A DNA stretch of 64,000 bases from Edaphobacter acidisoli (lineage in GTDB: Bacteria > Acidobacteriota > Terriglobia > Terriglobales > Acidobacteriaceae). The stretch lies in NCBI RefSeq assembly GCF_014642855.1, contig NZ_BMJB01000001.1, forward strand, positions 868,001-932,000, read 5' to 3'. The position numbers and the translations under genes were made by a program. Position 1 is the stretch's first letter. The number at the start of each line of letters is the position of its first letter. The notes under the pieces were generated by a model. That model was not told the DNA's origin. It did no database searches and worked only from the letters and a program-made list of their open reading frames with translations. Shown in pieces: positions 7,694-16,767 of this stretch.

Positions 7694-9247
7694 ATGTCGA
7701 AGCTGCTGGCGACTAAGCCAATCGAAACAATTCTGGGCGAGGCCGCCGAGACGGGCAACACGACGCTGAAGCGTACGCTCGGGCCGACCAACCTGGTTGC
7801 GCTGGGCATCGGCGCAATTATTGGGACGGGAATCTTTGTACTGACCGGGCCGACGGCTGCGCTCTATGCCGGGCCGGGCGTGGTGTATGCGTTTATCGTT
7901 GCGGCGGTTGCGTGCGTCTTTGCCGGGCTTTGCTATGCGGAGTTCGCTGCGATGATCCCGGTGGCCGGGTCCGCGTACACCTATGGATACGCGACGCTGG
8001 GTGAGATCTTCGCGTGGATCATTGGCTGGGACCTGGTGCTGGAGTATGCGTTTGGCGCGGCGACCGTGTGCTCGGGGTGGAGCGGCTATGTGCTGAGCCT
8101 GTTGCAGGACTTTCATATACGGCTGCCGCCAGAGATTGCCGGAACGCCGGGGACGCCGTTTGTGTACTGGCAGGGGCACTGGGAGCTGCTGAGCCGCATC
8201 ACAATGAAGCTGGCGCAGACGGGGGTTGATCCGAACACGCTGCCGCACAGGTATGGCGTGTTCAACCTGATTGCGTTTATCGGGATCATGGCAGTGACGA
8301 TGATTCTGGTCATCGGCATCAAGGAGTCGGCGAACTTCAACTCGGTCATCGTTGCGATTAAGGTGATTGTGCTGCTGATCTTCCTGTGGCTCGGTGGCGA
8401 GACGCTGATGCATCACCAGGAGCTGCTGAAGATGAACTGGCACCCGTTCGTTCCTCCGAATACGGGGACGTTTGGGCAGTTCGGCATGTCGGGCGTGATG
8501 CGCGCTGCGGGCGTGATCTTCTTCGCGTACATCGGGTTCGATGCGGTGTCGACGGCGGCGCAGGAGGCGAAGAATCCGAAGCGCGATATGCCGCTGGGGA
8601 TTCTGGGTTCGCTGATTATCTGCACGGTGCTGTACATTCTTGTGGCTCTGGTGCTGACTGGCCTTGTGAATTATCACGACCTGAATGTGCCGGACTCGCT
8701 GGCGGTCGGCATTGATGTGACGGGCGTGCGCTGGGGCAGCTTTCTGGTGAAGATTGGCGCGCTGGGCGGGCTTTCGAGCACGATGGTGGTGATGTTGCTG
8801 GGGCAGAGCAGAGTGTTCTTCTCGATGTCGAAGGACGGCCTCTTGCCGAAGTTCTTCTCAACGGTGCATCCGAAGTTTCAGACGCCGTGGATCTCGTCGC
8901 TGACGGTGGGCGTGGTGGTGGCGACGTTCGCTTCGCTGATTCCGCTGGCGAAGCTGGGCGAGATGACGAGCATTGGGACGCTGCTGGCGTTCATCATCGT
9001 CTCGGCTGGCGTTTGGGTGCTGAGGAAGCGGCGTCCGGAGCTGCCGCGGCCGTTCCGCGCACCGTGGATGCCGGTGACTCCGATCCTGGGGATCGTGGTG
9101 TCGCTGGCGATGATGCTGTTCCTGCCCTGGGAGACGTGGGCCCGGCTGATTATCTGGCTGATCGCTGGAATGTTTATTTATGTGTTCTACAGCAGGCGGC
9201 ACAGCAAGGTGCAGATCGAGCTGGGCGAGGAAGTGGCTGGGGACTAA
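7694..9247 (+). CDS. APC-superfamily amino acid permease
   Basis: 517 residues with about 12 hydrophobic segments. The first helix carries GIGAIIGTGIFVLTG, the substrate-binding glycine motif of the amino acid/polyamine/organocation superfamily, and a later FFAYIGFDAVSTAAQEAKNP segment marks helix 6 of the cationic amino acid transporter subfamily (YfnA/CAT type). It should import an amino acid at the inner membrane; the substrate is not readable. The open frame reaches back to 7613, but MSKLLATKP at 7694 is the natural start, after GAGGGTTTGCGGG. The gene lies between two copies of a small dispersed repeat, without transposase. Confidence 0.9.
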   Translation: MSKLLATKPIETILGEAAETGNTTLKRTLGPTNLVALGIGAIIGTGIFVLTGPTAALYAGPGVVYAFIVAAVACVFAGLCYAEFAAMIPVAGSAYTYGYATLGEIFAWIIGWDLVLEYAFGAATVCSGWSGYVLSLLQDFHIRLPPEIAGTPGTPFVYWQGHWELLSRITMKLAQTGVDPNTLPHRYGVFNLIAFIGIMAVTMILVIGIKESANFNSVIVAIKVIVLLIFLWLGGETLMHHQELLKMNWHPFVPPNTGTFGQFGMSGVMRAAGVIFFAYIGFDAVSTAAQEAKNPKRDMPLGILGSLIICTVLYILVALVLTGLVNYHDLNVPDSLAVGIDVTGVRWGSFLVKIGALGGLSSTMVVMLLGQSRVFFSMSKDGLLPKFFSTVHPKFQTPWISSLTVGVVVATFASLIPLAKLGEMTSIGTLLAFIIVSAGVWVLRKRRPELPRPFRAPWMPVTPILGIVVSLAMMLFLPWETWARLIIWLIAGMFIYVFYSRRHSKVQIELGEEVAGD

Positions 9248-9313
9248 TACCGGCGTGATCGCGTATTTATTCACTGCTGCTGCCAAGTGCGCCATCCTCG
9301 GTCGCAGCGGAGG

Positions 9314-9379
9314 AAAGCAGATTCCTTCCCGTTCGGCTGCGCTCAGGGCAGGCTGCTGCGCTACAGAATGGAGATGCAA
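9314..9379. repeat. Dispersed repeat, copy B
   Basis: Starts AAAGCAGATTCCTTCCC and ends GCTGCGCTACAGAATGG then AGATGCAA, matching copy A at 7568-7609, but with about 25 extra bases (GTTCGGCTGCGCTCAGGGCA region) inside. It lies between the permease stop and the end of the convergent secreted protein. Confidence 0.65.
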
Positions 9380-9411
9380 AAAACCTTTTAGCAAACACCC
9401 TAGTGTGAGCG

Positions 9412-12180
9412 CTACTGCTTGGTTGGTGGGGCGGTAGCGGTAGCGGGCTGGGTTGTTGCTGCTGCGGCGGCGGGTGCGGGAGCTGCGGGCGTTTTGGCTG
9501 GGGTTGGGGTGGCTTTTGCTGCGCCTGTCGTTGCCGTTCCGCTTGTACCTGTATTCCCTGTATTAGATTCTGTACTGGATTTTATGGCGTTCTGGTCTTC
9601 GGTGAGCTCATTCTCTGAGGGAGCTTGCTGGGCGGCGTGTCTGGATCTTGATTCGGATTTCGCGACGACTGGGCGCGGGATGGTTACAGGAACGGTGACC
9701 AGGTTGGCGGCGGCTGGGTCGTCGCGCAGACGGAGATAGAAGCCGGTCTTCGCCGGGCGCGCGAGTGAGAGTGTGGCGCCGATGTAGCCGTCGGGCACGG
9801 TGGTTGCAGCAGTGAAGCTGGGGTCGGTGGCGATGGAGTCGATGAGGTAGAGATTGTCTCCGTCGAGCGTGCAGGCTGCGGTTGCGTCTGCGGGGCAGTG
9901 AACGTCTTCGAGATCGGGCAGGCGGACGAGAGTTGCGAGGGGAATCCAGTCGCCGGTGGTTCCGTCAGGTGCGACGGCGCGCAGGCGGAGCGGACCGAAG
10001 GCTGAGTTGCCGAAGCTGCGCAAGGGGTCGAGCGTTGCCAGCAGCGTGTGCGGATTTTGCAGGACAAGCGTGCCGGTGGAGACCGAGAGCATGGTGTGGA
10101 GCGTGTTGTCGGTGTTGGCGATCTCGATCTGGCCGGTGCGCGGAAACGGCTCCGCAGACTTGAGGGAGAAGGTGAGATCGGACTTGAGCGGCAGGTCGTC
10201 GGGATCGGCGAGGTGAATGGGCGAGTCGCTGGGGGAGACGATTTTTTTGCTGATGAGCACGACCGATGGCCGGGCCGGGGCGACGGTGACGGGCAGCGTG
10301 AGGGTGCGGCCGTCGTTCAGCGTGAAGCGCGCGGCGAGGTTTTCACCGGCGCGGAAACGCGGCGTGGGGCTGTCCTGCGGTAAAGCGAAACGGAGCGTCT
10401 CAGTGGAAGATTTTGCGACTGGCGTGGTCTGCGAAGCGGGCATGAAGACGAGGCTGCCGAAGGCGAGCTGCTTGACCTGGTCGAGGCTTGTGCCAGTGAG
10501 CGTGGCGGAGGTGTCTCCGGCGTGCAGTTCGAGCGAGTCGAGTTTGGCGGGCTCGGAGAATGTCTGCGCGGTGACGGTGCTGGAGCTTGCGAGGCCGTAC
10601 TGGTGGATGGCCAGGTGCATTGAGCCGGGGTCAAGCGACTTGAGCGAGACGGTGACATCGACGGAGTCGGGTTTGGCGGGGGTGGGCTTCCACTGCGCGT
10701 CGGCATAAGTGCCAGCTGCGGTCTGTAGAGCGATGGAGCTGATGCAGGCTGTTCCGGTAGACGTCAGGGTGAGGTGGTTCTCTTTGCCTGCTATGAGCAC
10801 GTCGCCCGAGGCGAGCTTCCAGCCTTTGCCGGGCACGTCCTGCAGCTTGAGTGTGGGGCCGGTGAACTTGTCGAAACCCCAGTAGCCTTCGATGGTGCCG
10901 GTGACTTCGTCGCCGGAGGCGTCGGGCTTTTGTTCCGTCGCGGGCATTGCGGTGGGCTTTGCAACTGTGGCCGAGTCGTCTGTCGGGACAGGCAGGGCTC
11001 GGCGAAGCGGCACTGGTGCGAGGATGAGGCCGCCCTGGTAGGCGTTGGGGGTCACGTCGATGTCGGTGGGTGTGCCGGGCTGGTTGATGTGGAGCACGAG
11101 ATCGTGGGCGAAGCCGGTGGAGAAGACGAGTGGGGCGCCTTCAAGCGGAAGGACGACCGAGGGCTTCAGGAGGCAGTTGACGTGATTGTCGTCGGCGGCG
11201 CGCAGAGGCGGTGGAACGGCCTTCTGGATGGGCGGCAGGCCGATGACGATGACTGACTTCGGATTGCTGAAAGAAGGCGGCGTGTTGAGGCGCAGGTTGA
11301 GGCTGTCGCCGTCGGGGAAGGCGATGGCGGGAATGTAGAGGTAGTGTGCGGTGTGGAGCCCGCCCATGATGTGGACGAGGTCTACGACGGTGCCGACATA
11401 GGCGCTGTACATTCCGCCGCCCGCAAGAGCTGTGTAGCTGGCTGAGCTGATGAGCGCGGCGTTATCTCCGTTCGTCAGGGTGGACATCATGTTCTGGCCA
11501 CTGCCGTCGGCGAGCAGCGTCTGGCTGCCGGTTTGGGTGAGGCAGGTGTACTGGAGCTCGACGGGCTGCTTGAAGCACTCCTCGTTCGGCTTGAGATTGA
11601 GCGTGTTGGCGAGGAGGTTGGAGTGCGTCAGCAGGGCCTTGGGGTCGCCGGGCGGAACGTAGCGCATGGAGGCAAGATACTTCTCAATGCGGCCCTGTTC
11701 GTAGCCTGCCTGGATGAGGTCCTGCGAGGCGCGCACGAAGGTTCCCGGGCGGGCGCGGACGGCGGAGCGGAGGGTGCTGAAGCCGCCTCCGGTTTCGGGC
11801 GCGAGAAAGAGGATCGCCTGCTGGGCGTCGTTGGGCACCGTGATGGTGACGCCTTCTTCCTGAACTTTTCTATCCCACGTCTCGATGGGATAGAACCATT
11901 TATCGGGCGGAGGATTGGTGGTACCGCGCAGGAATACAGCTACGAGCAGGTAGCGGACGGACTGGGAGGGCGGCAGATCGGGATGGAGCCAGAGCTTGTC
12001 TCCGGCTTGCAGGTTCGGGACCTCCGCTATGGGGAGGGTTCGTCCTGCACGGGTGACGTGGACGTCGAGCTTTGGGCCGGCCAGGTCAAAACGGTTGGAG
12101 TCGGCAAGGCCCCAGGTGGTGGCGAAAGTAAGGCAAAGAAAAATTGTAGCGGCGCGAAGGCGCAGAGACAGTGCCATCAT
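9412..12180 (-). CDS. Large secreted protein of unknown function (922 aa)
   Basis: The N-terminus is a clear Sec signal (a run from LRAATIFLCLTF to WGLA, about residues 7-26). The mature part has a first region (30-400) with scattered Cys and Gly-rich segments, e.g. TALAGGGMYSAYVG, followed by beta-rich repeats (about 430-840) that read like tandem Ig-like or Big-type modules, and an Ala/Thr/Pro/Lys-rich low-complexity tail from about 855. The tail ends in TAPPTKQ. I recognise no catalytic motif. It lies directly downstream of an ABC ATPase and adaptor on the same strand (65-bp gap), so co-expression is possible. Likely periplasmic or cell-surface; function unknown. Confidence 0.82.
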   Translation of the reverse strand: MMALSLRLRAATIFLCLTFATTWGLADSNRFDLAGPKLDVHVTRAGRTLPIAEVPNLQAGDKLWLHPDLPPSQSVRYLLVAVFLRGTTNPPPDKWFYPIETWDRKVQEEGVTITVPNDAQQAILFLAPETGGGFSTLRSAVRARPGTFVRASQDLIQAGYEQGRIEKYLASMRYVPPGDPKALLTHSNLLANTLNLKPNEECFKQPVELQYTCLTQTGSQTLLADGSGQNMMSTLTNGDNAALISSASYTALAGGGMYSAYVGTVVDLVHIMGGLHTAHYLYIPAIAFPDGDSLNLRLNTPPSFSNPKSVIVIGLPPIQKAVPPPLRAADDNHVNCLLKPSVVLPLEGAPLVFSTGFAHDLVLHINQPGTPTDIDVTPNAYQGGLILAPVPLRRALPVPTDDSATVAKPTAMPATEQKPDASGDEVTGTIEGYWGFDKFTGPTLKLQDVPGKGWKLASGDVLIAGKENHLTLTSTGTACISSIALQTAAGTYADAQWKPTPAKPDSVDVTVSLKSLDPGSMHLAIHQYGLASSSTVTAQTFSEPAKLDSLELHAGDTSATLTGTSLDQVKQLAFGSLVFMPASQTTPVAKSSTETLRFALPQDSPTPRFRAGENLAARFTLNDGRTLTLPVTVAPARPSVVLISKKIVSPSDSPIHLADPDDLPLKSDLTFSLKSAEPFPRTGQIEIANTDNTLHTMLSVSTGTLVLQNPHTLLATLDPLRSFGNSAFGPLRLRAVAPDGTTGDWIPLATLVRLPDLEDVHCPADATAACTLDGDNLYLIDSIATDPSFTAATTVPDGYIGATLSLARPAKTGFYLRLRDDPAAANLVTVPVTIPRPVVAKSESRSRHAAQQAPSENELTEDQNAIKSSTESNTGNTGTSGTATTGAAKATPTPAKTPAAPAPAAAAATTQPATATAPPTKQ

Positions 12181-12244
12181 TCCATTTTAGACGGCTGAAG
12201 AGGGACTTGGGGATGGTCTCCGGGTTGGGGTGCGGCGTTTGTCA

Positions 12245-13009
12245 CTACTGGCCGCGGGCGCGGGTGGAGGCGTTGTCGCCCGCGATGACACCGTCGCGGA
12301 TGGTGACGACGCGGTGGGCAAACTCTGCGATATCAGGCTCATGGGTGACGAGGATGATGGTGTTGCCTTTAGAGTGCAGCTCGTCGAAGAGGGCCATGAT
12401 CTCGTCGCCGGTCTTGGAGTCGAGGTTGCCGGTGGGCTCGTCGGCGAGGATGATGGATGGCCTGTTGACGAGGGCGCGGGCGATGGCGACACGCTGGCGC
12501 TGGCCGCCGGAGAGTTCGTTCGGTTTGTGCATCATGCGGGATTCGAGGCCGACCGATTCGAGCGCAGCTTTGGCTCGGTCGATGCGCTCACTGGCGGGGG
12601 TGCCGTTGTAGATGAGCGGCAGCTCGACGTTGTGCAGCGCAGTGGCGCGGGCGAGCAGATTGAAGGTCTGGAAGACGAAGCCGATCTCTTTATTGCGGAT
12701 GCGGGCCAGCTCGTCGTCGTCCAGCTCGGAGACGTCGTGGCCGTTGAGCCAGTATTTGCCCTGCGAGGGCGAGTCGAGACAGCCGATGAGGTTCATCAGC
12801 GTGGACTTTCCTGAGCCGGACGGACCCATGATGGCGACGTATTCGTTGTGACGGATGCGGAGGTTGACGCCGCGGAGGGCGTGGACCTGCTGGTCGCCCA
12901 TCTCGTAGGTCTTCCAGAGATTGTCGGTGACGATGACTTCTCCATCGTGCGGGCCGCCCGCGTTTGAGGTGTTGGGTTCGGCAGAGAGGACTGCGGTTTC
13001 AATGGCCAT
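12245..13009 (-). CDS. ABC transporter ATP-binding protein (MacB/LolD type)
   Basis: 254 residues. Walker [10 protein letters not shown] at 62-70, Q-loop FVFQTFNLL near 111-119, signature LSGGQ at 166-170, Walker B ILADE at 187-191 and the [12 protein letters not shown]-loop are all intact. The FNLL Q-loop and GNLDS sequence are typical of the MacB/LolD/FtsE-like subfamily that powers export or lipoprotein release rather than uptake. The adaptor protein gene lies upstream on the same strand, 116 bp away. No permease gene is in the cluster, so the partner membrane subunit must be elsewhere or the ATPase works with another permease. Confidence 0.93.
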   Translation of the reverse strand: MAIETAVLSAEPNTSNAGGPHDGEVIVTDNLWKTYEMGDQQVHALRGVNLRIRHNEYVAIMGPSGSGKSTLMNLIGCLDSPSQGKYWLNGHDVSELDDDELARIRNKEIGFVFQTFNLLARATALHNVELPLIYNGTPASERIDRAKAALESVGLESRMMHKPNELSGGQRQRVAIARALVNRPSIILADEPTGNLDSKTGDEIMALFDELHSKGNTIILVTHEPDIAEFAHRVVTIRDGVIAGDNASTRARGQ

Positions 13010-13125
13010 CCGGGCCTCCGGTTTTTGCTCGTTTCAGGATAGTACGTTGATGCCGATTGGTTGTTCCAACCTGCTCGTGTTGAATCCCTCTTGATACGGT
13101 CCTGAGGGAGCTTCGTGGCCGGGCC

Positions 13126-14526
13126 TCAGCTATTATCTGTCGCGGTCGCAACCTCAGGCGTGTTGTCTCGTTTGACGGCTGTGCCGCTCTTAAGGGTACG
13201 GAGTACGGTGTATCTCCCGGTGACGATCTCGTCGCCGGCTTTAAGTCCGCCGAGCACCTGGATGTCGGTTGCGCCGGAGACGCCGGTGGTGACGGGCACG
13301 AAGACGACGCGGAGCTTCTTGTGCTCGGCGCGCAGTACATAAACGCCCTGCACAAAGATTGGTTTGTTCTGGTCGCTGGTCGATGCGTTGACGAGATGCG
13401 TGGGCATCTTGCCATTGTTGTCAGCGAGGAGCTTTTCCTGCGCGGGGTCGCGCTGGACGAGCGCCTGGATGGGGATCGTCAGAGCATTGGGGATGTTGGC
13501 CGTGGTGATTTTGGCCGTCGCGGAGAGGCCTGGGCGCAGGTCATCGGAGGGGTTGTCGAGCGTAACGACGACTTTGAAGTCCTTCGCTTCTTCTGTTCCT
13601 GTGGTGCTCTGGCTGGTGGCGATGCCGGTGGTGCGGAGCAGCGCCTGGTCGCCGACCTCGGTGACGTGGCCCTTGAAGACCTTGCCGGGCAGGGCATCGA
13701 CGGTGACGTTGACGGGCTGGTTCATGGAGACGTTGACGATGTCGGTTTCGTCGACCTTAACCTCGGCGGTGATGACGGACATGTCAGCGAGCGTCATCAG
13801 CGTGGAGCCTTCGGCGTTCTGGATGCCGACGACGACGGTTTCGCCTTCACGGACGGGCACGTTGGTGACGAGGCCGTCAAAGGGTGCGCGGCTGATGGTC
13901 TTGTCGAGCGCGTCGTAGTTGGAGCGCTGGCTGGCTTCGGCCTGATTGACGAGGGCGCGCTGCGACTGGGTCTGCGCGACGGATTGCGCGAGCGCAGCCT
14001 GGCGCTGAGCAAGCGTCGCTACGGACATGTCGTAGGCGGCCTTTTTGGAGTCGTAGTCCTGCTTGGCAATCAACTGGTTTTTATAGAGCGCCTGAGCACG
14101 GATGTAGTCGAAGTTTTTCTGTTCGAGGTCGGCCTTGGCCTCGGCGATGTTGGCCTCGGCCGTCTTTTCTGCGGCCACGTCGCTGGTGACGTTGGTCTTC
14201 GACGACGTGATGTTGGCCTGCTGGGCCGCGACGACGGCTTCAGGCTGGACGTTCTCGACCGTGGCGAGGACCTCGCCCTTCTTCACGTGATCACCCTCTT
14301 TGACGTAGAGGTGCGTGATGCGGCCAAAGGCGGTCGCACCGACGTTGACGTAGGTCCTGGGCTTGATCTGGCCGGTGCCGTTGACGATGGAAACCAGGTC
14401 TTGATTAACGGCTTTGCCCGTGGCGACCTTGGTGACGTTGGCGTTGTTGTGAATGACGGTGCCGGTGATAATCCCCACAAGAACGAGCACCACTGCTGCG
14501 ATCAGGATGATTTTCTTTGCGCTCAT
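13126..14526 (-). CDS. HlyD/MacA-type periplasmic adaptor protein
   Basis: 466 residues. An uncleaved N-terminal membrane anchor (IILIAAVVLVLVGIITGTVI) leads to the lipoyl half-motif, VGATAFGRITHLYVKEGDHVKKGEVLA, a long alpha-hairpin (about 95-190) with coiled-coil character, a second lipoyl half (GLVTNVPVREGETVVVG) and beta-barrel domains. This is the membrane-fusion protein architecture of tripartite ABC or RND exporters, MacA-like because its neighbour is a MacB-type ATPase. The frame is open to a GTG at 14562, but MSAKKIILIA at 14526 is the more likely start. It is divergent from the GWxTD gene. Confidence 0.9.
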   Translation of the reverse strand: MSAKKIILIAAVVLVLVGIITGTVIHNNANVTKVATGKAVNQDLVSIVNGTGQIKPRTYVNVGATAFGRITHLYVKEGDHVKKGEVLATVENVQPEAVVAAQQANITSSKTNVTSDVAAEKTAEANIAEAKADLEQKNFDYIRAQALYKNQLIAKQDYDSKKAAYDMSVATLAQRQAALAQSVAQTQSQRALVNQAEASQRSNYDALDKTISRAPFDGLVTNVPVREGETVVVGIQNAEGSTLMTLADMSVITAEVKVDETDIVNVSMNQPVNVTVDALPGKVFKGHVTEVGDQALLRTTGIATSQSTTGTEEAKDFKVVVTLDNPSDDLRPGLSATAKITTANIPNALTIPIQALVQRDPAQEKLLADNNGKMPTHLVNASTSDQNKPIFVQGVYVLRAEHKKLRVVFVPVTTGVSGATDIQVLGGLKAGDEIVTGRYTVLRTLKSGTAVKRDNTPEVATATDNS

Positions 14527-14898
14527 TGCTGCTTTCTTCGCGCGCTCCTCTCGGAAGGACACGCAGGCTCAATAAAGTTCATGTACTCAAGAGACGGTAC
14601 GGAGGTGCGGTTGTATGTGTTCCGTGACGGGTCTCTAAATTTCTTTGGATGTCCTATGCCGGTCACGGACATCTTTTTCTTTTACCTCCGCCTATCGGTT
14701 TCTTTCCTGGCGTCGTCCAACTGCTTATGGAGCGCCATTTTCCGGAATAGAACCTGGAGGAATACCTCGCTGGGAGATGCATCTAACGCGTTTCACTGCG
14801 CACCGAAGATGATAGCAGGGAAAGCACGAATCCGGCTCTTGTCCCGGGGGCATGACCGCTCTACAATGAACACTGGCGACAGGAGTGCCACCCCCATT
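14527..14898. other. Divergent intergenic region upstream of the adaptor and GWxTD genes
   Basis: About 370 bases holding the promoters of the adaptor (minus) and the GWxTD gene (plus). The only clear structure is a hairpin with a T-tract, listed separately. I see no convincing -35/-10 pair and no small gene, although the plus-strand frame stays open through the region. Confidence 0.5.
14648..14682 (+). terminator. Hairpin plus T-tract, possible leader terminator
   Basis: GATGTCC and GGACATC (7-bp stem, 12-base loop) are followed by TTTTTCTTTT on the plus strand. It lies 216 bases before the GWxTD start and after no plus-strand gene, so it would act as a leader attenuator or block transcription arriving antisense to the adaptor. 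Confidence 0.4.
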
Positions 14899-16632
14899 AT
14901 GAACAACGTACGGCGTTTGGCAGCAGGCACAGCTTTGTTCTCCCTTGCTCTTCTGGGGGTGCATGCCTTGCCGGCGCAGGATGCGGGTAGCCCGTCTGCT
15001 GATGGCGTCACCCAGACTGCACCGACGGTAGAACAGCCCGACCCACTCAAGCGTCCCTTGACCGACAAGGAGCGCCGGGCGCAGCAGAAGGCGCTCAAGG
15101 GCGAGTTACATGGCGTCTACAAGAAGTGGGTGGACGAAGACGTCCGCTGGATCATCACCGACCAGGAGCTGTCGGCCTTCAAGAGCCTAAGTAACGACGA
15201 GGAACGCGACCAGTTCATCGAGAACTTCTGGCGTCGCCGGAACCCTGATCCCGATTCTCCCGAGAACGAATATAAGGAAGAGCACTACGCCCGCATTGCG
15301 TATGCGAACGAGCACTTCGCCGCGGGCAAGCCGGGCTGGATGACCGACCGCGGACACATCTATATTGCCTACGGCAAACCGGACTCGATTGATTCGCACC
15401 CGAGCGGCGGCAGCTACGAGCGCCCGATGGATGAAGGCGGCGGCGAGACTTCGACCTTCCCGTTCGAGGTCTGGCACTACCGGTATATTGAGGGCATTGG
15501 CGACAACATCGACATTGAATTTGTCGATACGTGCATGTGCGGCGACTACCACATGACGATCGACCGCTCGGAGAAGGACGCGCTGAAGCACGTTCCCGGC
15601 GCCGGTCTGACGATGTATGAGCAGATGGGGCAGGCGTCGAAGGCGGACCGCTTCAACGGGGGCGGCATCGAACAGCTCGGCAAGGGGCCGATGAGCTCCG
15701 AGCAGCAGAGCAAGGAGTTTGACCGACTGGACCGCTATGCCAAGCTGATGGCTCCGCCGGAGATCAAGTTCAAGGACATGGACGAGTACATGACCTCGTC
15801 CAAGATCCTGACCGGGCCGCCGTTCCTTTTCGACGTGCGCACGGATTATGTGAAGGTCACGAACGACACGATTCTGGTGCCGCTGACGGTTCAGATCCGT
15901 AATGGCGACATGACGTTTCAAAATAAGGATGGGGTAGCCACAGCGAAGGTGAATATTCTTGGCCGCGTCTTCAATATGACGCACCGCCCGATTCAAACCT
16001 TTGAAAACACAGTGGATGTAGCGGTTCCGAGCGAACTATTGGGCCAAACCGAGAATAATCACTCGGTCTATTGGAAGGCCCTGCCACTGCGACCGGGGCT
16101 ATATAAGGTCGTCATTGTTATCAAAGACGTGAATAATCCCGATCATGTGGGCCGCTGGATACGCAGTATCAACGTGCCGCGTTACGATGACGACCATCTG
16201 GCTTCGTCCTCGCTGATTCTGGCCGACCAGATGGAGCGGGTACCGTCGAAGGACATCGGCGCGGGCAACTTTGTTATTGGAAACACGAGGATTCGCCCAA
16301 GGGTGCCGACTGAGGTATCTCAGCCGGTTACTTTTCATCGTGCCCAGAACTTGAATTTCTGGATGCAGGTGTATAACCTTGGCATCGACGAAAAAAGCAA
16401 GCATAACGGAGCCACGATCCATTACGAGATCGAGGACCTGAACACAAATAAACCCGTCCTGCAGTCGGAAGATTTGACAGCAAAGATGAATCCGAATGCA
16501 GACCAGATTACGATTGAGAAGAGCCTTCCGCTGGCGAGCTTGCAGCCAGGCAAGTACCAGGTCTCAATCAAGGTCGATGACGGGATAACGAAGCAGCAGA
16601 TCGCAGAATCTGCGCCGTTCATTGTTGACTAG
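14899..16632 (+). CDS. GWxTD-domain secreted protein
   Basis: 577 residues. After a signal peptide (MNNVRRLAAGTALFSLALLG, cleavage near ALPAQ) comes a domain with VRWIITDQE, then DEERDQFIENFWRRRNPDP, which is the GWxTD signature of Acidobacteriota and Bacteroidota secreted proteins. A region of beta-strands follows, ending in FIVD. The role of the family is not established. Start choice: ATG 14899 gives a clean signal peptide; an in-frame ATG at 14866 would add 11 residues. The frame is open much further upstream, but antisense to the adaptor gene. The barrel-like gene 16768 follows with a 135-bp gap. Confidence 0.88.
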   Translation: MNNVRRLAAGTALFSLALLGVHALPAQDAGSPSADGVTQTAPTVEQPDPLKRPLTDKERRAQQKALKGELHGVYKKWVDEDVRWIITDQELSAFKSLSNDEERDQFIENFWRRRNPDPDSPENEYKEEHYARIAYANEHFAAGKPGWMTDRGHIYIAYGKPDSIDSHPSGGSYERPMDEGGGETSTFPFEVWHYRYIEGIGDNIDIEFVDTCMCGDYHMTIDRSEKDALKHVPGAGLTMYEQMGQASKADRFNGGGIEQLGKGPMSSEQQSKEFDRLDRYAKLMAPPEIKFKDMDEYMTSSKILTGPPFLFDVRTDYVKVTNDTILVPLTVQIRNGDMTFQNKDGVATAKVNILGRVFNMTHRPIQTFENTVDVAVPSELLGQTENNHSVYWKALPLRPGLYKVVIVIKDVNNPDHVGRWIRSINVPRYDDDHLASSSLILADQMERVPSKDIGAGNFVIGNTRIRPRVPTEVSQPVTFHRAQNLNFWMQVYNLGIDEKSKHNGATIHYEIEDLNTNKPVLQSEDLTAKMNPNADQITIEKSLPLASLQPGKYQVSIKVDDGITKQQIAESAPFIVD

Positions 16633-16767
16633 AGGCTGCGTGAAAGATGCGGCACGGTTGCGCGGATTCCCAGGGAAGCGACAACCGGCAGCGAGCGCAG
16701 ATCTGAATCTCTCACCCCGGCTTTTGGGGTGGCAGTATTACTCGGAGCAGCCTCGGCGCGCAGGAAG

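Noticed and set aside
6860..8677. A 605-codon minus-strand frame over thiE and the permease
   Set aside because: Arg/His-rich antisense shadow of high-GC genes; the plus-strand proteins match known families.
13321..14898. A plus-strand frame open from 13321 into the GWxTD gene (1103 codons in all)
   Set aside because: Antisense to the MFP adaptor with a low-quality N-terminal sequence; the signal peptide at 14899 marks the real start.
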